DNA of 64,000 nucleotides from Pseudomonas sp. Irchel s3h14 (GTDB taxonomy: Bacteria; Pseudomonadota; Gammaproteobacteria; Pseudomonadales; Pseudomonadaceae), in contig NZ_FYDJ01000004.1 of assembly GCF_900187425.1 (NCBI RefSeq), positions 1 to 64,000 of the forward strand, given 5' to 3'. This document shows, in pieces, positions 18,732 through 26,974 of this stretch (positions within the stretch are counted from its first letter, which is position 1; each line of letters starts with the position of its first letter). The notes under the pieces were generated by a model. It had not been told where the DNA came from, made no database searches, and saw nothing but the letters and a program-made list of their open reading frames with translations. The position numbers were made by a program, and so were the translations under genes.

Positions 18732-19631
18732 ATGACAAATCCACTACCGCCGCTTAATGCTGTTCGCGCCTTCGCCGTTGCTGCTCGTCATCAGAGTTTC
18801 AGCCTGGCGGCCGAAGAGCTGCATGTCAGTCACAGTGCCGTCAGCCGGCATATCAAATTGCTTGAAGAGCACCTGGGTGTGCTGCTGTTCGAGCGGCGTG
18901 TCCGTCAATCGGTGCTGACGCCGGCCGGTCAGCGCTTTTATGAGCAGGTCAGTGCCGGGCTGGCGCAGATCGCCAACGCCGCGGCTGAACTCAAGCAACA
19001 TGCCTCGCTGCCGACCGTGAAGATCAATGTCCGTCCATCCTTTGCGATGCTTTGGCTAGCACCCAGGCTGGTGGATTTCATTGCGCAGCACCCGGACATC
19101 AAGCCGCAGGTGATCACCCAAACCCAGGCACCGGATCATGCACGCGACGGGTTCGACATCGTCATTCGCCGTGGTCGTGACGACTGGGCGCCGGCGATTG
19201 AGGCGCGAGCACTTTTCGAAGACGAACTGTTGCTGGTCGCGGCACCCTCGCTGATCGAGCGCCTGGCCCTTGAAGACATCGCGTCCCTGAGCCAGCACAC
19301 GTTGCTGACCGCCAAGGCGCGTCGCGAAGATTGGCACAACTGGGCCCTGCATTTTGGTCAAGGCAAGTCAGCCACTCAGGTCACCCGGCAGTTTGACCAC
19401 ATGCACCTGGTGCTTGAGGCCGCCGTGGATGGACAGGGCATTGCCTTGTGCCCGACCTCTTTGCTGGGCACCCACCTCTCGAGCGGTCGCCTGATTTGCC
19501 CGTTGCCCGAGTTGCGGATGCCATTGCCGCGTTATTACTACGGTGTTGCGCCGGACGTGACGGTGCAGACACGGGTGTTTGTGGAGTGGTTGTTTGCCCG
19601 GATTGCTCAGGATGGGTTTCAAGGCATCTGA
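18732..19631 (+). CDS. LysR-family transcriptional regulator, GcvA-like
   Basis: 299 residues: MTNPLPPLNAVRAFAVAARHQSFSLAAEELHVSHSAVSRHIKLLEEHLGVLLFERR is the GcvA/AmpR-type DNA-binding domain, followed by the substrate domain with PSFAMLWLAPRLVDFIAQHPDI and FDIVIRRG. It diverges from the LysE exporter gene across 105 bp and likely regulates it. Confidence 0.9.
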   Translation: MTNPLPPLNAVRAFAVAARHQSFSLAAEELHVSHSAVSRHIKLLEEHLGVLLFERRVRQSVLTPAGQRFYEQVSAGLAQIANAAAELKQHASLPTVKINVRPSFAMLWLAPRLVDFIAQHPDIKPQVITQTQAPDHARDGFDIVIRRGRDDWAPAIEARALFEDELLLVAAPSLIERLALEDIASLSQHTLLTAKARREDWHNWALHFGQGKSATQVTRQFDHMHLVLEAAVDGQGIALCPTSLLGTHLSSGRLICPLPELRMPLPRYYYGVAPDVTVQTRVFVEWLFARIAQDGFQGI

Positions 19632-19946
19632 CGAACCCAGGGCTCTAAACGACTCGAACCCTCAAACTTACTCTTATCGGTCTAGGGGCAAATCCGCTAT
19701 CTATGGATACTCCTCGGCCACCTTCCTAACAGGTCATCGGCGCAGGGCCATATGGCCATGGAATCCAATAATTCTCATGAACTCAGACAAGCCTCCCCAC
19801 TTGAGAGGTCGGCACTAGCATATAGTTTTCGCGCCAACAACTGCTTCAGTAGACAGGTATATGGTTTTTCGTGGCTTGTTAATGTCTGCACCCAGAGAGG
19901 GCAGCCTTAATGGCGAAGAACATAAATGTCGATGAGGGAGCAAGTG
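19632..19946. other. Intergenic region upstream of the anthranilate-linked cluster
   Basis: About 315 bases without a supported gene. Base composition becomes more AT-rich here. Only weak dyads are present, for example ATCC … GGAT around 19690-19706. I found no convincing lux-type box (CTG…CAG with 10-12 bases between) and no strong sigma70 promoter. Confidence 0.5.
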
Positions 19947-21302
19947 ATGGGTGCAAGAAAGGGGTTTGATGAGTTCACCATAAAGTATGACGATATTCAT
20001 CGGGCGTACTGGACCAATACACTAAGTGAAGACGACCTTAAGCATTGGCACGAAGAACGGCTTAACGCCGTGCTCCGACACGTCAAGAGCAAATCCGTTT
20101 TCTACGGCAAGCACTTTAAACATATCGATGTTGAAGGCGTCACGCTGGCAAATCTTTCTTCACTGCCTTTTACCACCAAGGACGATTTGAGAGAGTCCAT
20201 GCTGGACATTTTGTCTGGCACGCTGGAAGACAGCATTTATTATTATGAAACCACCGGCACGACCGGCCCGGCGACGCCTTGCCCGCGAGATAAAAAAGAA
20301 AGTTACGCGAGTAACAAGCAACTCGCGATGGCCTATCAGGCGGTGTTGGAGAAACATTTCCCTACGGAGAAAACCGTTGTAGGCGTCATGGGGCCGACTG
20401 AGGTGCATTCGTTCGGTGACACCCTGGGTGATGTCTGTCATCAACTGGGTGTTTGTAACGCCAAAATCTGGCCACATTCCCCGGTCATTGGCTATCCCAA
20501 GACGCTCCAGTTGATGAAAGACTTGCGTATCGGCGTAGTCGCTTCGGCCCCAGGTCTGCTGCTGGCACTGGCCAAGGAGGCCGAGCGGCTGGGCCTCAAC
20601 CCGCGCGAGGACTTTCATTTGCGCGCGTTCATGATGAGCGGTGAACTGTGTACGCCAGCCCTGAAGAACAACTTGTACAGCCTCTGGGGCTGTGAAGCGT
20701 ACAACAGTCTATATGGCTCCCAGGAAGCAATGATCATTGCCGCTGCCAATACCAGCGACCAATTGATGCCTCATCGGCTCAATTACATCTTTGAGGTGTT
20801 GAACCCGCAAACGGGCGAAAGTCTGGGTGACAGCGGCGAGGGTGAGCTGTGTGTCACCATGCTGATCGACGGCGTGAAACCTTTGATTCGCTACCGTACG
20901 GGCGACCTGGTCTCCATTCAAAAAGCTCCGAAACAACCGATCGCCCTCGCGCAAGTGATGAAAGTGGTCGGGCGTGTCAAAGACGCCATGACCCTGAACG
21001 GCAACGCCTTCACGGCGGGCCAGATCGAGCAGGCGCTACTTGAAGGTGTCGAGCAATGCCTGGGGTATCAAATCGTTATCAACTGCGTGAACAGCAGGGA
21101 TACGGTGATCGCCAAAATGGAAATGTCCAGGTTTTACCAAGGTGATCGCAGCCAATTGACGCTGCTGATTCGAGAGCGTGTGCGTGAGCGCCTAGGGGTG
21201 GAGGCGACCATCATGATGGTCGATGACCTTGATGACCACGTGAATCTGGGCAGTTGGTTCAGCTGGAAAGAAGCGCGAATTGTCGACCAGCGCAGCCGAT
21301 AG
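19947..21302 (+). CDS. PaaK-like adenylate-forming ligase
   Basis: 451 residues of the phenylacetate-CoA ligase family. The phosphate-binding motif is TTGTTGP at 102-108; the later acyl-adenylate motif appears as IRYRTGDLV, and a PaaK-like C-terminal region follows (VGRVKDAMTLNGNAFTAGQIEQALL). It should activate an aryl or other carboxylate as the adenylate and perhaps the CoA thioester; substrate not readable. With an anthranilate synthase nearby, anthranilate is a reasonable guess, not shown. ATG at 19947 has AGGGAG seven bases upstream; an ATG at 19926 precedes that site and is rejected. First gene of an apparent operon. Confidence 0.85.
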   Translation: MGARKGFDEFTIKYDDIHRAYWTNTLSEDDLKHWHEERLNAVLRHVKSKSVFYGKHFKHIDVEGVTLANLSSLPFTTKDDLRESMLDILSGTLEDSIYYYETTGTTGPATPCPRDKKESYASNKQLAMAYQAVLEKHFPTEKTVVGVMGPTEVHSFGDTLGDVCHQLGVCNAKIWPHSPVIGYPKTLQLMKDLRIGVVASAPGLLLALAKEAERLGLNPREDFHLRAFMMSGELCTPALKNNLYSLWGCEAYNSLYGSQEAMIIAAANTSDQLMPHRLNYIFEVLNPQTGESLGDSGEGELCVTMLIDGVKPLIRYRTGDLVSIQKAPKQPIALAQVMKVVGRVKDAMTLNGNAFTAGQIEQALLEGVEQCLGYQIVINCVNSRDTVIAKMEMSRFYQGDRSQLTLLIRERVRERLGVEATIMMVDDLDDHVNLGSWFSWKEARIVDQRSR

Positions 21303-21315
21303 TCGAGGGCCCTGT

Positions 21316-21870
21316 ATGAGCATGTCCGTGCAAATCGTGTCGGCGAAAAGTGAACTGTTCCAGAAAGTCCGCGCTTTAAGATCGCGCTACATTGGTGACA
21401 ACCCCGCCAGCGAGGAAAGCTTTTCCGATGCCGAGGCAATACGCGATACCGACTCTTACCACATGGCTTATCTGGATGGAAACGAGATTGTCGGCGCCAT
21501 TCGAATTACCCCGTTAGGGCATGGCATAAGCTTTGTCGAGCGGGTCGTTAATGTGGGGCATTACTTTGCTCATCCAATGGATTCTTTTGATGCCAATCGG
21601 CTGGTGCTGGATGAAAAGTACCGAGGCGGTTTGCACTTAAGGTTCTTTCTTTTACAAACAGCCATTTGGTTGAAGGCCAATACGCAATTTCGATACATCT
21701 CGGCATTGTGTCGGGGGCGCCTGGCTGCCTTGTATGTCGATATCGGAGGGCATGTTCTGGCCGACGACATTACTTGGACGAACCGTCAATCATCACGTGA
21801 TTACAGTTTGGTTTACCTGGAACTGGAAACCGTCTTTAACACCATCAAAGGGAAAGTAGCTCATGGATAA
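21316..21870 (+). CDS. LuxI/FeeM-like N-acyltransferase (divergent autoinducer-synthase fold)
   Basis: 184 residues, GNAT-type fold resembling acyl-homoserine-lactone synthases and N-acyl amino acid synthases. Alignable elements: arginines 22 and 24 in VRALRSRY, acidic pair Asp44/Asp46 before YHMAYLDGNEIVGAIRITP (Gly60, Arg63), and DANRLVL (Asp92, Arg95) at the place of the EisRf element of LuxI. The aromatic Phe and Trp of LuxI helix 1-2 are not evident (Tyr25, no Trp), so a different acceptor or donor is likely. GAGGG six bases before ATG 21316 decides the start. Overlaps the next gene by eight bases. Confidence 0.7.
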   Translation: MSMSVQIVSAKSELFQKVRALRSRYIGDNPASEESFSDAEAIRDTDSYHMAYLDGNEIVGAIRITPLGHGISFVERVVNVGHYFAHPMDSFDANRLVLDEKYRGGLHLRFFLLQTAIWLKANTQFRYISALCRGRLAALYVDIGGHVLADDITWTNRQSSRDYSLVYLELETVFNTIKGKVAHG

Positions 21871-22549
21871 ATTTTTTAAAGAACTGGATGCCATTGTCGA
21901 CTGTGGATGGGCCAAAATCAAAAAAGGTCGCTATTGGAATCACAGTCTTGAGCAGACCATTACGGTCGAGCTTTATCAGCAGGTAATGCTTCAGGTTTAT
22001 CATTACACCCGGTTCAACTCGATCAATCAGGCGGCTTGTGCATTCAGCGCGGATCCGTCCCAGACAACGCTGCTGCGGTTCGTTTACAAGCACGCGCTTG
22101 AAGAGCTGGGCCACGAGAAAATGGTCATTCGTGACTTGGAATCCATCGGTGCCTTGCCTGCATCGATGCCTGCACCGCTTCCTCCCACTCAGGCACTGAT
22201 CGCTTATCTGAACGATGTGGCGATCCGCCTGGGGCCGATTGCCCGCTTGGGGTACAGCTATTGGGCAGAAGAAGTGTATGACCACATCCAGCCTATCCTG
22301 AACAAGTTCCGCGTAGACCTGGGGCTTAAAGACGAGCAGATGACGTTCTTTGTCGCTCATTCGACTATCGATGAAAAGCATTCCGAAGAAGTGCGCCTGG
22401 CGATGCAGCGCGCGGTGAAGACGGATGAAGAGCGCGCGCTGATCAAAGAAGTGGCGAGGGTGACGTTGTACCTCACTGGCCAGTTGCTGGAAGAGTCGCT
22501 GCTGGAATATGAACGTCTCGCCCACGCCACATTGGCCAAGGCGTCCTGA
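21863..22549 (+). CDS. Haem-oxygenase-like di-iron oxidase/oxygenase (HDO type)
   Basis: 228 residues, all helical. Candidate iron ligands are all present: Glu81-x-x-His84 in HALEELGHEKM, Glu136/Glu137 in YWAEEVYDH, and His166-x3-Asp170-x2-His173 in AHSTIDEKHSEE. This is the ligand order of HDO enzymes such as UndA, BesC, CADD and the N-oxygenating domain of SznF. Such enzymes do O2-dependent decarboxylation, C-C cleavage, desaturation or amine N-oxygenation; the reaction here is unknown. A TenA-like thiaminase is excluded because it lacks this metal set. Translationally coupled to the acyltransferase gene. Confidence 0.78.
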   Translation: MDKFFKELDAIVDCGWAKIKKGRYWNHSLEQTITVELYQQVMLQVYHYTRFNSINQAACAFSADPSQTTLLRFVYKHALEELGHEKMVIRDLESIGALPASMPAPLPPTQALIAYLNDVAIRLGPIARLGYSYWAEEVYDHIQPILNKFRVDLGLKDEQMTFFVAHSTIDEKHSEEVRLAMQRAVKTDEERALIKEVARVTLYLTGQLLEESLLEYERLAHATLAKAS

Positions 22550-22553
22550 CCTG

Positions 22554-23165
22554 ATGAAGCTGATCGTCATTGTCGGGTCAAACCGGGCACACGGGGTCAG
22601 CAGTCGGGTGGTGTCGTTGATTCGACGCCACCTGGAAGGACGCGCCTCGGTCGAAGATCTCTGGCTTCGCGATTACCGTATCGACTACTGCGATGCCGAT
22701 AACGCCTGTTCACTCATCGATTGTTCCCTGCAGGACGATGTCGCCAACATCGTTGATGAAATGGTCAAAGCGGACGCCATCCTGTACCTGCCGGTGATGC
22801 ATGCCTATGGAACCAACAGCCGTTTCCAGGCGTTTCTGGAGCGCGTGGGCTATGGCTTCATGCGTCCCCGGGAGCGCCCGTTAAGGGACAAGCTTGCAGC
22901 GGTGGCGGTGGTGGGGCGTCGATACGGTCACACGGCGGTATTTGGCCAGGTGGTGCTCAACGTACTGTTGAACAAAATGGTGTTGGTCGGTTCGGGGTTT
23001 CCGGCCACGTTCAACACGCAACTCGTTCAGGACCCGGAAGCGGAGCAGGCACTGCGCGAAACCCTGGATCGCCTCGTCGAGCACTATCACAAGTTGAACG
23101 AACGACCCCGTCGCGGCGCCGAGCGTTTGCGCCTGCTCAAACAAGTCCAATTTCAAACGGGATGA
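22554..23165 (+). CDS. NAD(P)H-dependent FMN reductase
   Basis: 203 residues, flavodoxin-like fold: IVIVGSNRAHGVSSRVVSLI at the N-terminus is the FMN-phosphate loop of the NADPH-dependent FMN reductase family, followed by ADAILYLPVMHAYGTNSRFQAFLERVG and LAAVAVVGRRYGHTAVFGQVV. It would supply reduced flavin or electrons, possibly to the di-iron enzyme just upstream. Starts four bases after that gene's stop codon, without a strong ribosome-binding site, consistent with coupling. Confidence 0.82.
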   Translation: MKLIVIVGSNRAHGVSSRVVSLIRRHLEGRASVEDLWLRDYRIDYCDADNACSLIDCSLQDDVANIVDEMVKADAILYLPVMHAYGTNSRFQAFLERVGYGFMRPRERPLRDKLAAVAVVGRRYGHTAVFGQVVLNVLLNKMVLVGSGFPATFNTQLVQDPEAEQALRETLDRLVEHYHKLNERPRRGAERLRLLKQVQFQTG

Positions 23166-23172
23166 TGGATAA

Positions 23173-24057
23173 ATGCCTATTCGAGATTCTTTGATAGCCG
23201 TACTGGTGGCGTTCTTGTGGGGGGCACAAGTGACGGCGGTTAAAATTGGCGGGCAAGAGCTTCCGCCTATTCTGATGGTCGCGATGCGCTTCGCCTTGAT
23301 GGCCGCTGTGTTGATGCCTTTTTGCGGAATTCCCAAACGCAGCGAATGGCTTCCAGTGTTCTGGATTGCTTCTCTGGTAGGGGCACTCCATTTCGGATTG
23401 CTGTATTGCGGCATCTCGCGAGTGGATGCCTCGACGTCTGCCATCACTTACCAACTTGCGACACCTTTCACTCTTTTGCTGGCCTTTGCGGTATTGGGGG
23501 AGCGTATCGCATTGCCCGTCGTAGGGGGAATTGTCATCGCGCTGCTTGGCGTGCTGACGGTGCTGGGCGGCGTCGGCAAGGGCGGTGCGCTATCGGGCAT
23601 ATTGCTGGTGATTGCTGCGGCTTTTGTCTTCGCCGTAGGAACGCTGCTTACCAAGCGATGGGGACCTTTCAACCCGGTGGCGATCAGCGCGTGGACAGCA
23701 TTGATCGCTGCGCCGGAGTTGCTGATTGTTTCGGCTGCGGTTGAGGGGCACGCGTGGGGTTCAGTCCTCACGGCCAGCCCGACGGCCTGGGCCGCTGTGT
23801 TGTATACCGCGGTCAGTGGTGGGCTGATCGGATTTGGCCTGTGGTATTGGCTGTTGGGCAGACACCCTGTCCAGCGGTTGACGCCGTTTCTGTTATTGGT
23901 GCCGGTGTTTGCCGTCGCGGTCAGCCAGCTTCTTCTGAAAGAAGGCCTGTCGCTGAGCCTCGTCGTCGGCGGTGTGGCGGTTTTGGCCGGAGTCGGGCTT
24001 TGCCAGGTTCGCCTGCAACCCCGGCAGGTTTGCGCAAGCAACAACCCGGCCGATTGA
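23173..24057 (+). CDS. EamA/DMT-family exporter
   Basis: 294 residues, about ten TM helices in two EamA repeats (AVLVAFLWGAQVTAVKIGGQELPP…; LVIAAAFVFAVGTLLTKRWGPFNPVAISAWT…). Likely exports the product or a toxic intermediate of the cluster. It begins seven bases after the FMN reductase gene. Confidence 0.87.
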   Translation: MPIRDSLIAVLVAFLWGAQVTAVKIGGQELPPILMVAMRFALMAAVLMPFCGIPKRSEWLPVFWIASLVGALHFGLLYCGISRVDASTSAITYQLATPFTLLLAFAVLGERIALPVVGGIVIALLGVLTVLGGVGKGGALSGILLVIAAAFVFAVGTLLTKRWGPFNPVAISAWTALIAAPELLIVSAAVEGHAWGSVLTASPTAWAAVLYTAVSGGLIGFGLWYWLLGRHPVQRLTPFLLLVPVFAVAVSQLLLKEGLSLSLVVGGVAVLAGVGLCQVRLQPRQVCASNNPAD

Positions 24058-24086
24058 TCGGCAAACCCGTTGGGAGGTGATTGTTC

Positions 24087-24959
24087 ATGAAGTGGCCAGG
24101 ACAGTTGGCGTTGTTCGCCTTGCGTTGGCAAAACCGGTTTCGCTACGGACTCAAAATCCGCCGCTGGAAGGCAGAGGGTTACGATATCGCCTATCTGCAC
24201 TCGAGCAGCCGCGAGGCCGAGCCCACCCTGGTGTTCCTCCATGGATTAGGAGCCAGTAAGGATCAGTGGGGACCGCGGATTTATTCGTTGGTGGAGTCTT
24301 ACAACTGCGTTTTTCTGGATCTTCCCGGTGAAGGCGAGTCCTCGTTCGACGGCACGCAAAGCTACGGTCCCGCGGCACAAGTGGAGCGGCTGAAGGCGTT
24401 TTTTGATGCGCAGTCCCTCAACGACGTCGTATTGATCGGCAGTTCCATTGGCGGCTGCATCGCCTGCCTTTTTGCCGTCGCATATCCGGCAGCGGTGTCC
24501 CGTTTAATCGCAATCGCGCCCGCCGGCTTGCAAGCGGTAAGGCCAAGTCCAGCGATGAGCCAGTTTTTTGAGTCTGGCAAGCATCCGTTTGGTTATCGGT
24601 CTGTCAGTGAAATGCAGGGGCTTTGGGCGATCGTATTTACTCGAGTCCCCAAGGTCCCGGCCTTTCTGGCAAAGGCTCTGGCTATCAAGGGTGCGCTTCG
24701 CTATGCGAGGGTCGGGAAAATACTGGGGGACTTCAAGGACGCTGGCCTCTACCCGCTTCAAAGGCGGCTAGCTGACGTTCAGGCCCGGACCTTGATTGTT
24801 TGGGGGAGCAATGATCGGGTGTTTGATGTTTCCTGTCTGGACGAGGTCTACAGCCTCTTGCCGCAGGCAAGTGTCTGCATCATTGAGGGGGCCGGGCATG
24901 TTCCGTATCTGGAGTGCGCCGACCAGACCCTGGACGCTATCCAGCGGTTTCTCGACTGA
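24087..24959 (+). CDS. Alpha/beta hydrolase
   Basis: 290 residues, alpha/beta-hydrolase fold. Oxyanion segment FLHGLGASKDQWGP, nucleophile Ser in GSSIGG, acid Asp in WGSNDRVF and His in GAGHVPYLE form a complete triad. Could be a thioesterase, esterase or C-C hydrolase releasing a cluster intermediate. GGAGG lies nine bases before the ATG. Last gene of the first transcription unit; a hairpin and a new promoter follow. Confidence 0.85.
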   Translation: MKWPGQLALFALRWQNRFRYGLKIRRWKAEGYDIAYLHSSSREAEPTLVFLHGLGASKDQWGPRIYSLVESYNCVFLDLPGEGESSFDGTQSYGPAAQVERLKAFFDAQSLNDVVLIGSSIGGCIACLFAVAYPAAVSRLIAIAPAGLQAVRPSPAMSQFFESGKHPFGYRSVSEMQGLWAIVFTRVPKVPAFLAKALAIKGALRYARVGKILGDFKDAGLYPLQRRLADVQARTLIVWGSNDRVFDVSCLDEVYSLLPQASVCIIEGAGHVPYLECADQTLDAIQRFLD

Positions 24960-24998
24960 CGGCGATTTTTGGAACAGCAAGTAAAGCCTGGGTAATTG

Positions 24999-25031
24999 TA
25001 GGTTGACCCGTATTGAACCTATGAGTAGTAT
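24999..25031 (+). promoter_or_regulatory. Sigma70-like promoter with overlapping inverted repeat
   Basis: TTGACC at 25003-25008 and TAGTAT at 25026-25031 are separated by exactly 17 bases. An inverted repeat with arms TAGGTT (24999-25004) and AACCTA (25016-25021) covers the -35 box and much of the spacer, the position of a repressor or regulator operator. It drives toward the anthranilate synthase genes, whose start codon is about 460 bases downstream. Confidence 0.6.
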
Positions 25032-25037
25032 CCGATG

Positions 25038-25065
25038 GGCATTCAGGAATTACTCCTGCAATGCC
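25038..25065 (+). promoter_or_regulatory. Hairpin at the predicted transcript start
   Basis: GGCATTCAGGA (25038-25048) pairs with TCCTG-C-AATGCC (25054-25065), an 11-bp stem with one bulged C and loop ATTAC. It falls at the expected +1 of the promoter at 25003-25031, so it would cap the leader RNA. It could instead end transcription from the upstream hydrolase gene, although the following CCTTTC is a poor U-tract. Confidence 0.5.
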
Positions 25066-25088
25066 TTTCAAGACACAGGAAGTCTTAA

Positions 25089-25190
25089 ATGTATTACCGA
25101 CTATCAGTGCTGAAAAACTCCCTCGGATCCTCATCCGAGTCAAACACTGCCCATCTTTCGGTTTTCAAAAGCAATATCTGGCGTCGCTAA
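25089..25190 (+). CDS. Candidate small ORF in the leader (33 residues)
   Basis: Begins MYYRLSVLKNS and ends VFKSNIWRR. GGAAG lies six bases before the ATG, an unusually good ribosome-binding site for a leader of this kind. The codons for residues 12-17 coincide with a perfect 7-bp hairpin (CTCGGAT-CCTC-ATCCGAG, 25122-25139). Only one Trp, near the end, so classical trp attenuation is not indicated. It could be a leader peptide, a small secreted or modified peptide, or chance. Confidence 0.3.
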   Translation: MYYRLSVLKNSLGSSSESNTAHLSVFKSNIWRR

Positions 25191-25498
25191 TTCAGCAACC
25201 GCCGGTGTCTTGCTGTCTGTTTCAGTCAAACACCCCAAAATAGTGATTCATTAAACGGCCGAACGCTGTGATTCGATCTTTCGTGGTTGTTATTTCGAAA
25301 GTCGTACTACACGAATGGTGCGGTAAAGTTCTGTCTCTTTTCCGAGGCATCTCTTTGCGTGACCCTGTGCGCCCGCCTGTTTGATGGATCCTCTAAATCA
25401 ATAATTAAGCTGATTGAACTGCTTGGCAGTTTGAGGCGTCGGCCTGTGCGTTCGACTCTCATCTGTGTGAGCGTTTGGCAATAATAAAGGAGTGATTT
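25191..25498. other. Remaining leader of the anthranilate synthase genes
   Basis: About 310 AT-rich bases between the small ORF and the component I gene. A 65-codon frame at 25287-25484 has no ribosome-binding site or protein-like composition and is not called. No further strong promoter or terminator was recognised; function as long regulatory leader RNA is possible. Confidence 0.4.
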
Positions 25499-26974
25499 AT
25501 GAGTGCGATACCCACCCCCGTCAGTGTTCAGTTACACACTGAGCGCTTGAAATGCGATCCGCTTGTTGTATATGAAGCGGCTGCAAAAGCGTTAGGGCCC
25601 GATAAGACCTTTATTCTCGAATCGCTGTCTGGCCCCAGCCGCGATCGTAAGGCGACTATCATCGGGATGGAACCATTACTGGCAGTTAAGATTTATGAGG
25701 GGTACGCGACACTTGAGGGTAATGAGCGGCTCATAGCTCATTTAAGAAGTTCACTGTCAGAGCGGGGAATTATTCTGGACGGCAGTGGAAATATTGGTGT
25801 TGATTCGAACGATGCTGTATGGGATTTATTACGTGCGTTACAAACACCTTTTGATGTTCCACGCCAGTCTAATCCCAGCCTCGCTTTTTTTGGTTACCTC
25901 TCCTATGACAGTGTCAGGTTTGTCGAAGATATTCCGGACCTGACCGAACGAACCAATAACTATCCGATTATTGCCTTGACCGTGTTTCAGACGCTGGTGT
26001 ATTTCCACGCCAACGGAACCGTGGACGTCATGGTTAACAATTGTTCTCTATGGAAGTCCCACAGCACCGATGACTATGTCGCGCTGTTGGCCGATGCTGG
26101 GGGCATGGCGGCTTCTGACGCGCCGATTGTTTACCCTTCCGTTACGGTTGCTCGCGATACCGTGGAAAAAGACCAGTTCCTCGGTTGGGTCGACACGGCG
26201 CTGGAGCACATTCGCCAAGGTGATATCTATCAAATTCAGTTGGGCCACGAAGTTCAGGTTGATACGCCGATCAAGCCTTTTGACGTATATCGGGCATTGC
26301 GCAAAAACAACCCGTCACCCTACATGTACCTGGCCAATTTGGGCGGGGTCGACTTGATCGGCGCCAGTCCCGAATTGTTTGTCCGCATCAAGGATGAGCT
26401 GATCGAGATGAGACCGATCGCCGGAACGGTCGGAAAAACCCCCGGTGTACCCTCCAGCGAGTTGATCTTGAGCATGACGCGCTCTGAAAAAGAGCGGGCG
26501 GAGCATTTGATGCTGGTGGATTTGTGCAGAAACGATATCGGTCGCGTCTGCCAGCCAGGATCACTTGAGGTCGACGAGTTGATGTTGGTAGAGGAGTACT
26601 CTCATCTCTATCACATGGTGTCAAACGTCCGCGGTTTATTGCGAAAAGGGTTTGATGCCTTTGATGTTATCAAGGCGTCTTTTCCGGCAGGAACCATGAC
26701 GGGTGCGCCGAAGATTCGGGCGATGCAGATTATCGAAAGCATGGAAAACAACCGCCGTGGAATATATGCCGGAGCAGTCGGCCTTATCGGGTTTGATGGC
26801 AGCGTCAATACGGCGTTGTGTATTCGTTCGGCAGTTCATAAAGACGGCACTTATTACTTGCGGGCTTCTGCAGGGGTCGTCGCAGACTCGGTTCCGGATA
26901 AAGAGTGGACTGAAACATTCTACAAAATGGGGTCTGTTTATCGCGCCGTTACCGGAAAGGAGATGCTGCAATGA
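25499..26974 (+). CDS. Anthranilate synthase component I (TrpE-like), cluster copy
   Basis: 491 residues of the chorismate-utilising family. The diagnostic PIAGT at 306-310 has Ala where aminodeoxychorismate synthase PabB has the catalytic Lys, so the expected product is anthranilate (or the ADIC intermediate), not pABA. SFPAGTMTGAPKIRAMQIIE and the C-terminal chorismate/Mg residues are intact. ILES near residue 40 resembles the Trp feedback motif LLES of TrpE. AAGGAG lies six bases before the ATG. Overlaps component II by ATGA. Far more AT-rich than neighbouring housekeeping genes and not beside trpDC, so a secondary-metabolism copy is likely. Confidence 0.9.
   Translation: MSAIPTPVSVQLHTERLKCDPLVVYEAAAKALGPDKTFILESLSGPSRDRKATIIGMEPLLAVKIYEGYATLEGNERLIAHLRSSLSERGIILDGSGNIGVDSNDAVWDLLRALQTPFDVPRQSNPSLAFFGYLSYDSVRFVEDIPDLTERTNNYPIIALTVFQTLVYFHANGTVDVMVNNCSLWKSHSTDDYVALLADAGGMAASDAPIVYPSVTVARDTVEKDQFLGWVDTALEHIRQGDIYQIQLGHEVQVDTPIKPFDVYRALRKNNPSPYMYLANLGGVDLIGASPELFVRIKDELIEMRPIAGTVGKTPGVPSSELILSMTRSEKERAEHLMLVDLCRNDIGRVCQPGSLEVDELMLVEEYSHLYHMVSNVRGLLRKGFDAFDVIKASFPAGTMTGAPKIRAMQIIESMENNRRGIYAGAVGLIGFDGSVNTALCIRSAVHKDGTYYLRASAGVVADSVPDKEWTETFYKMGSVYRAVTGKEMLQ

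Noticed and set aside
19690..19760. Possible lux box upstream of the PaaK-like gene
   Set aside because: Dyads are only 4 bp and lack the CTG…CAG ends of lux-type boxes.
20160..20618. Minus-strand frames across the biosynthetic cluster
   Set aside because: All lie within strongly supported + strand genes and show no family motifs.
25287..25484. 65-codon frame before the anthranilate synthase genes
   Set aside because: No ribosome-binding site and no protein-like pattern.
26401..26430. Component I as PabB (aminodeoxychorismate synthase)
   Set aside because: The motif is PIAGT, with Ala in place of the Lys required in PabB's PIKGT.
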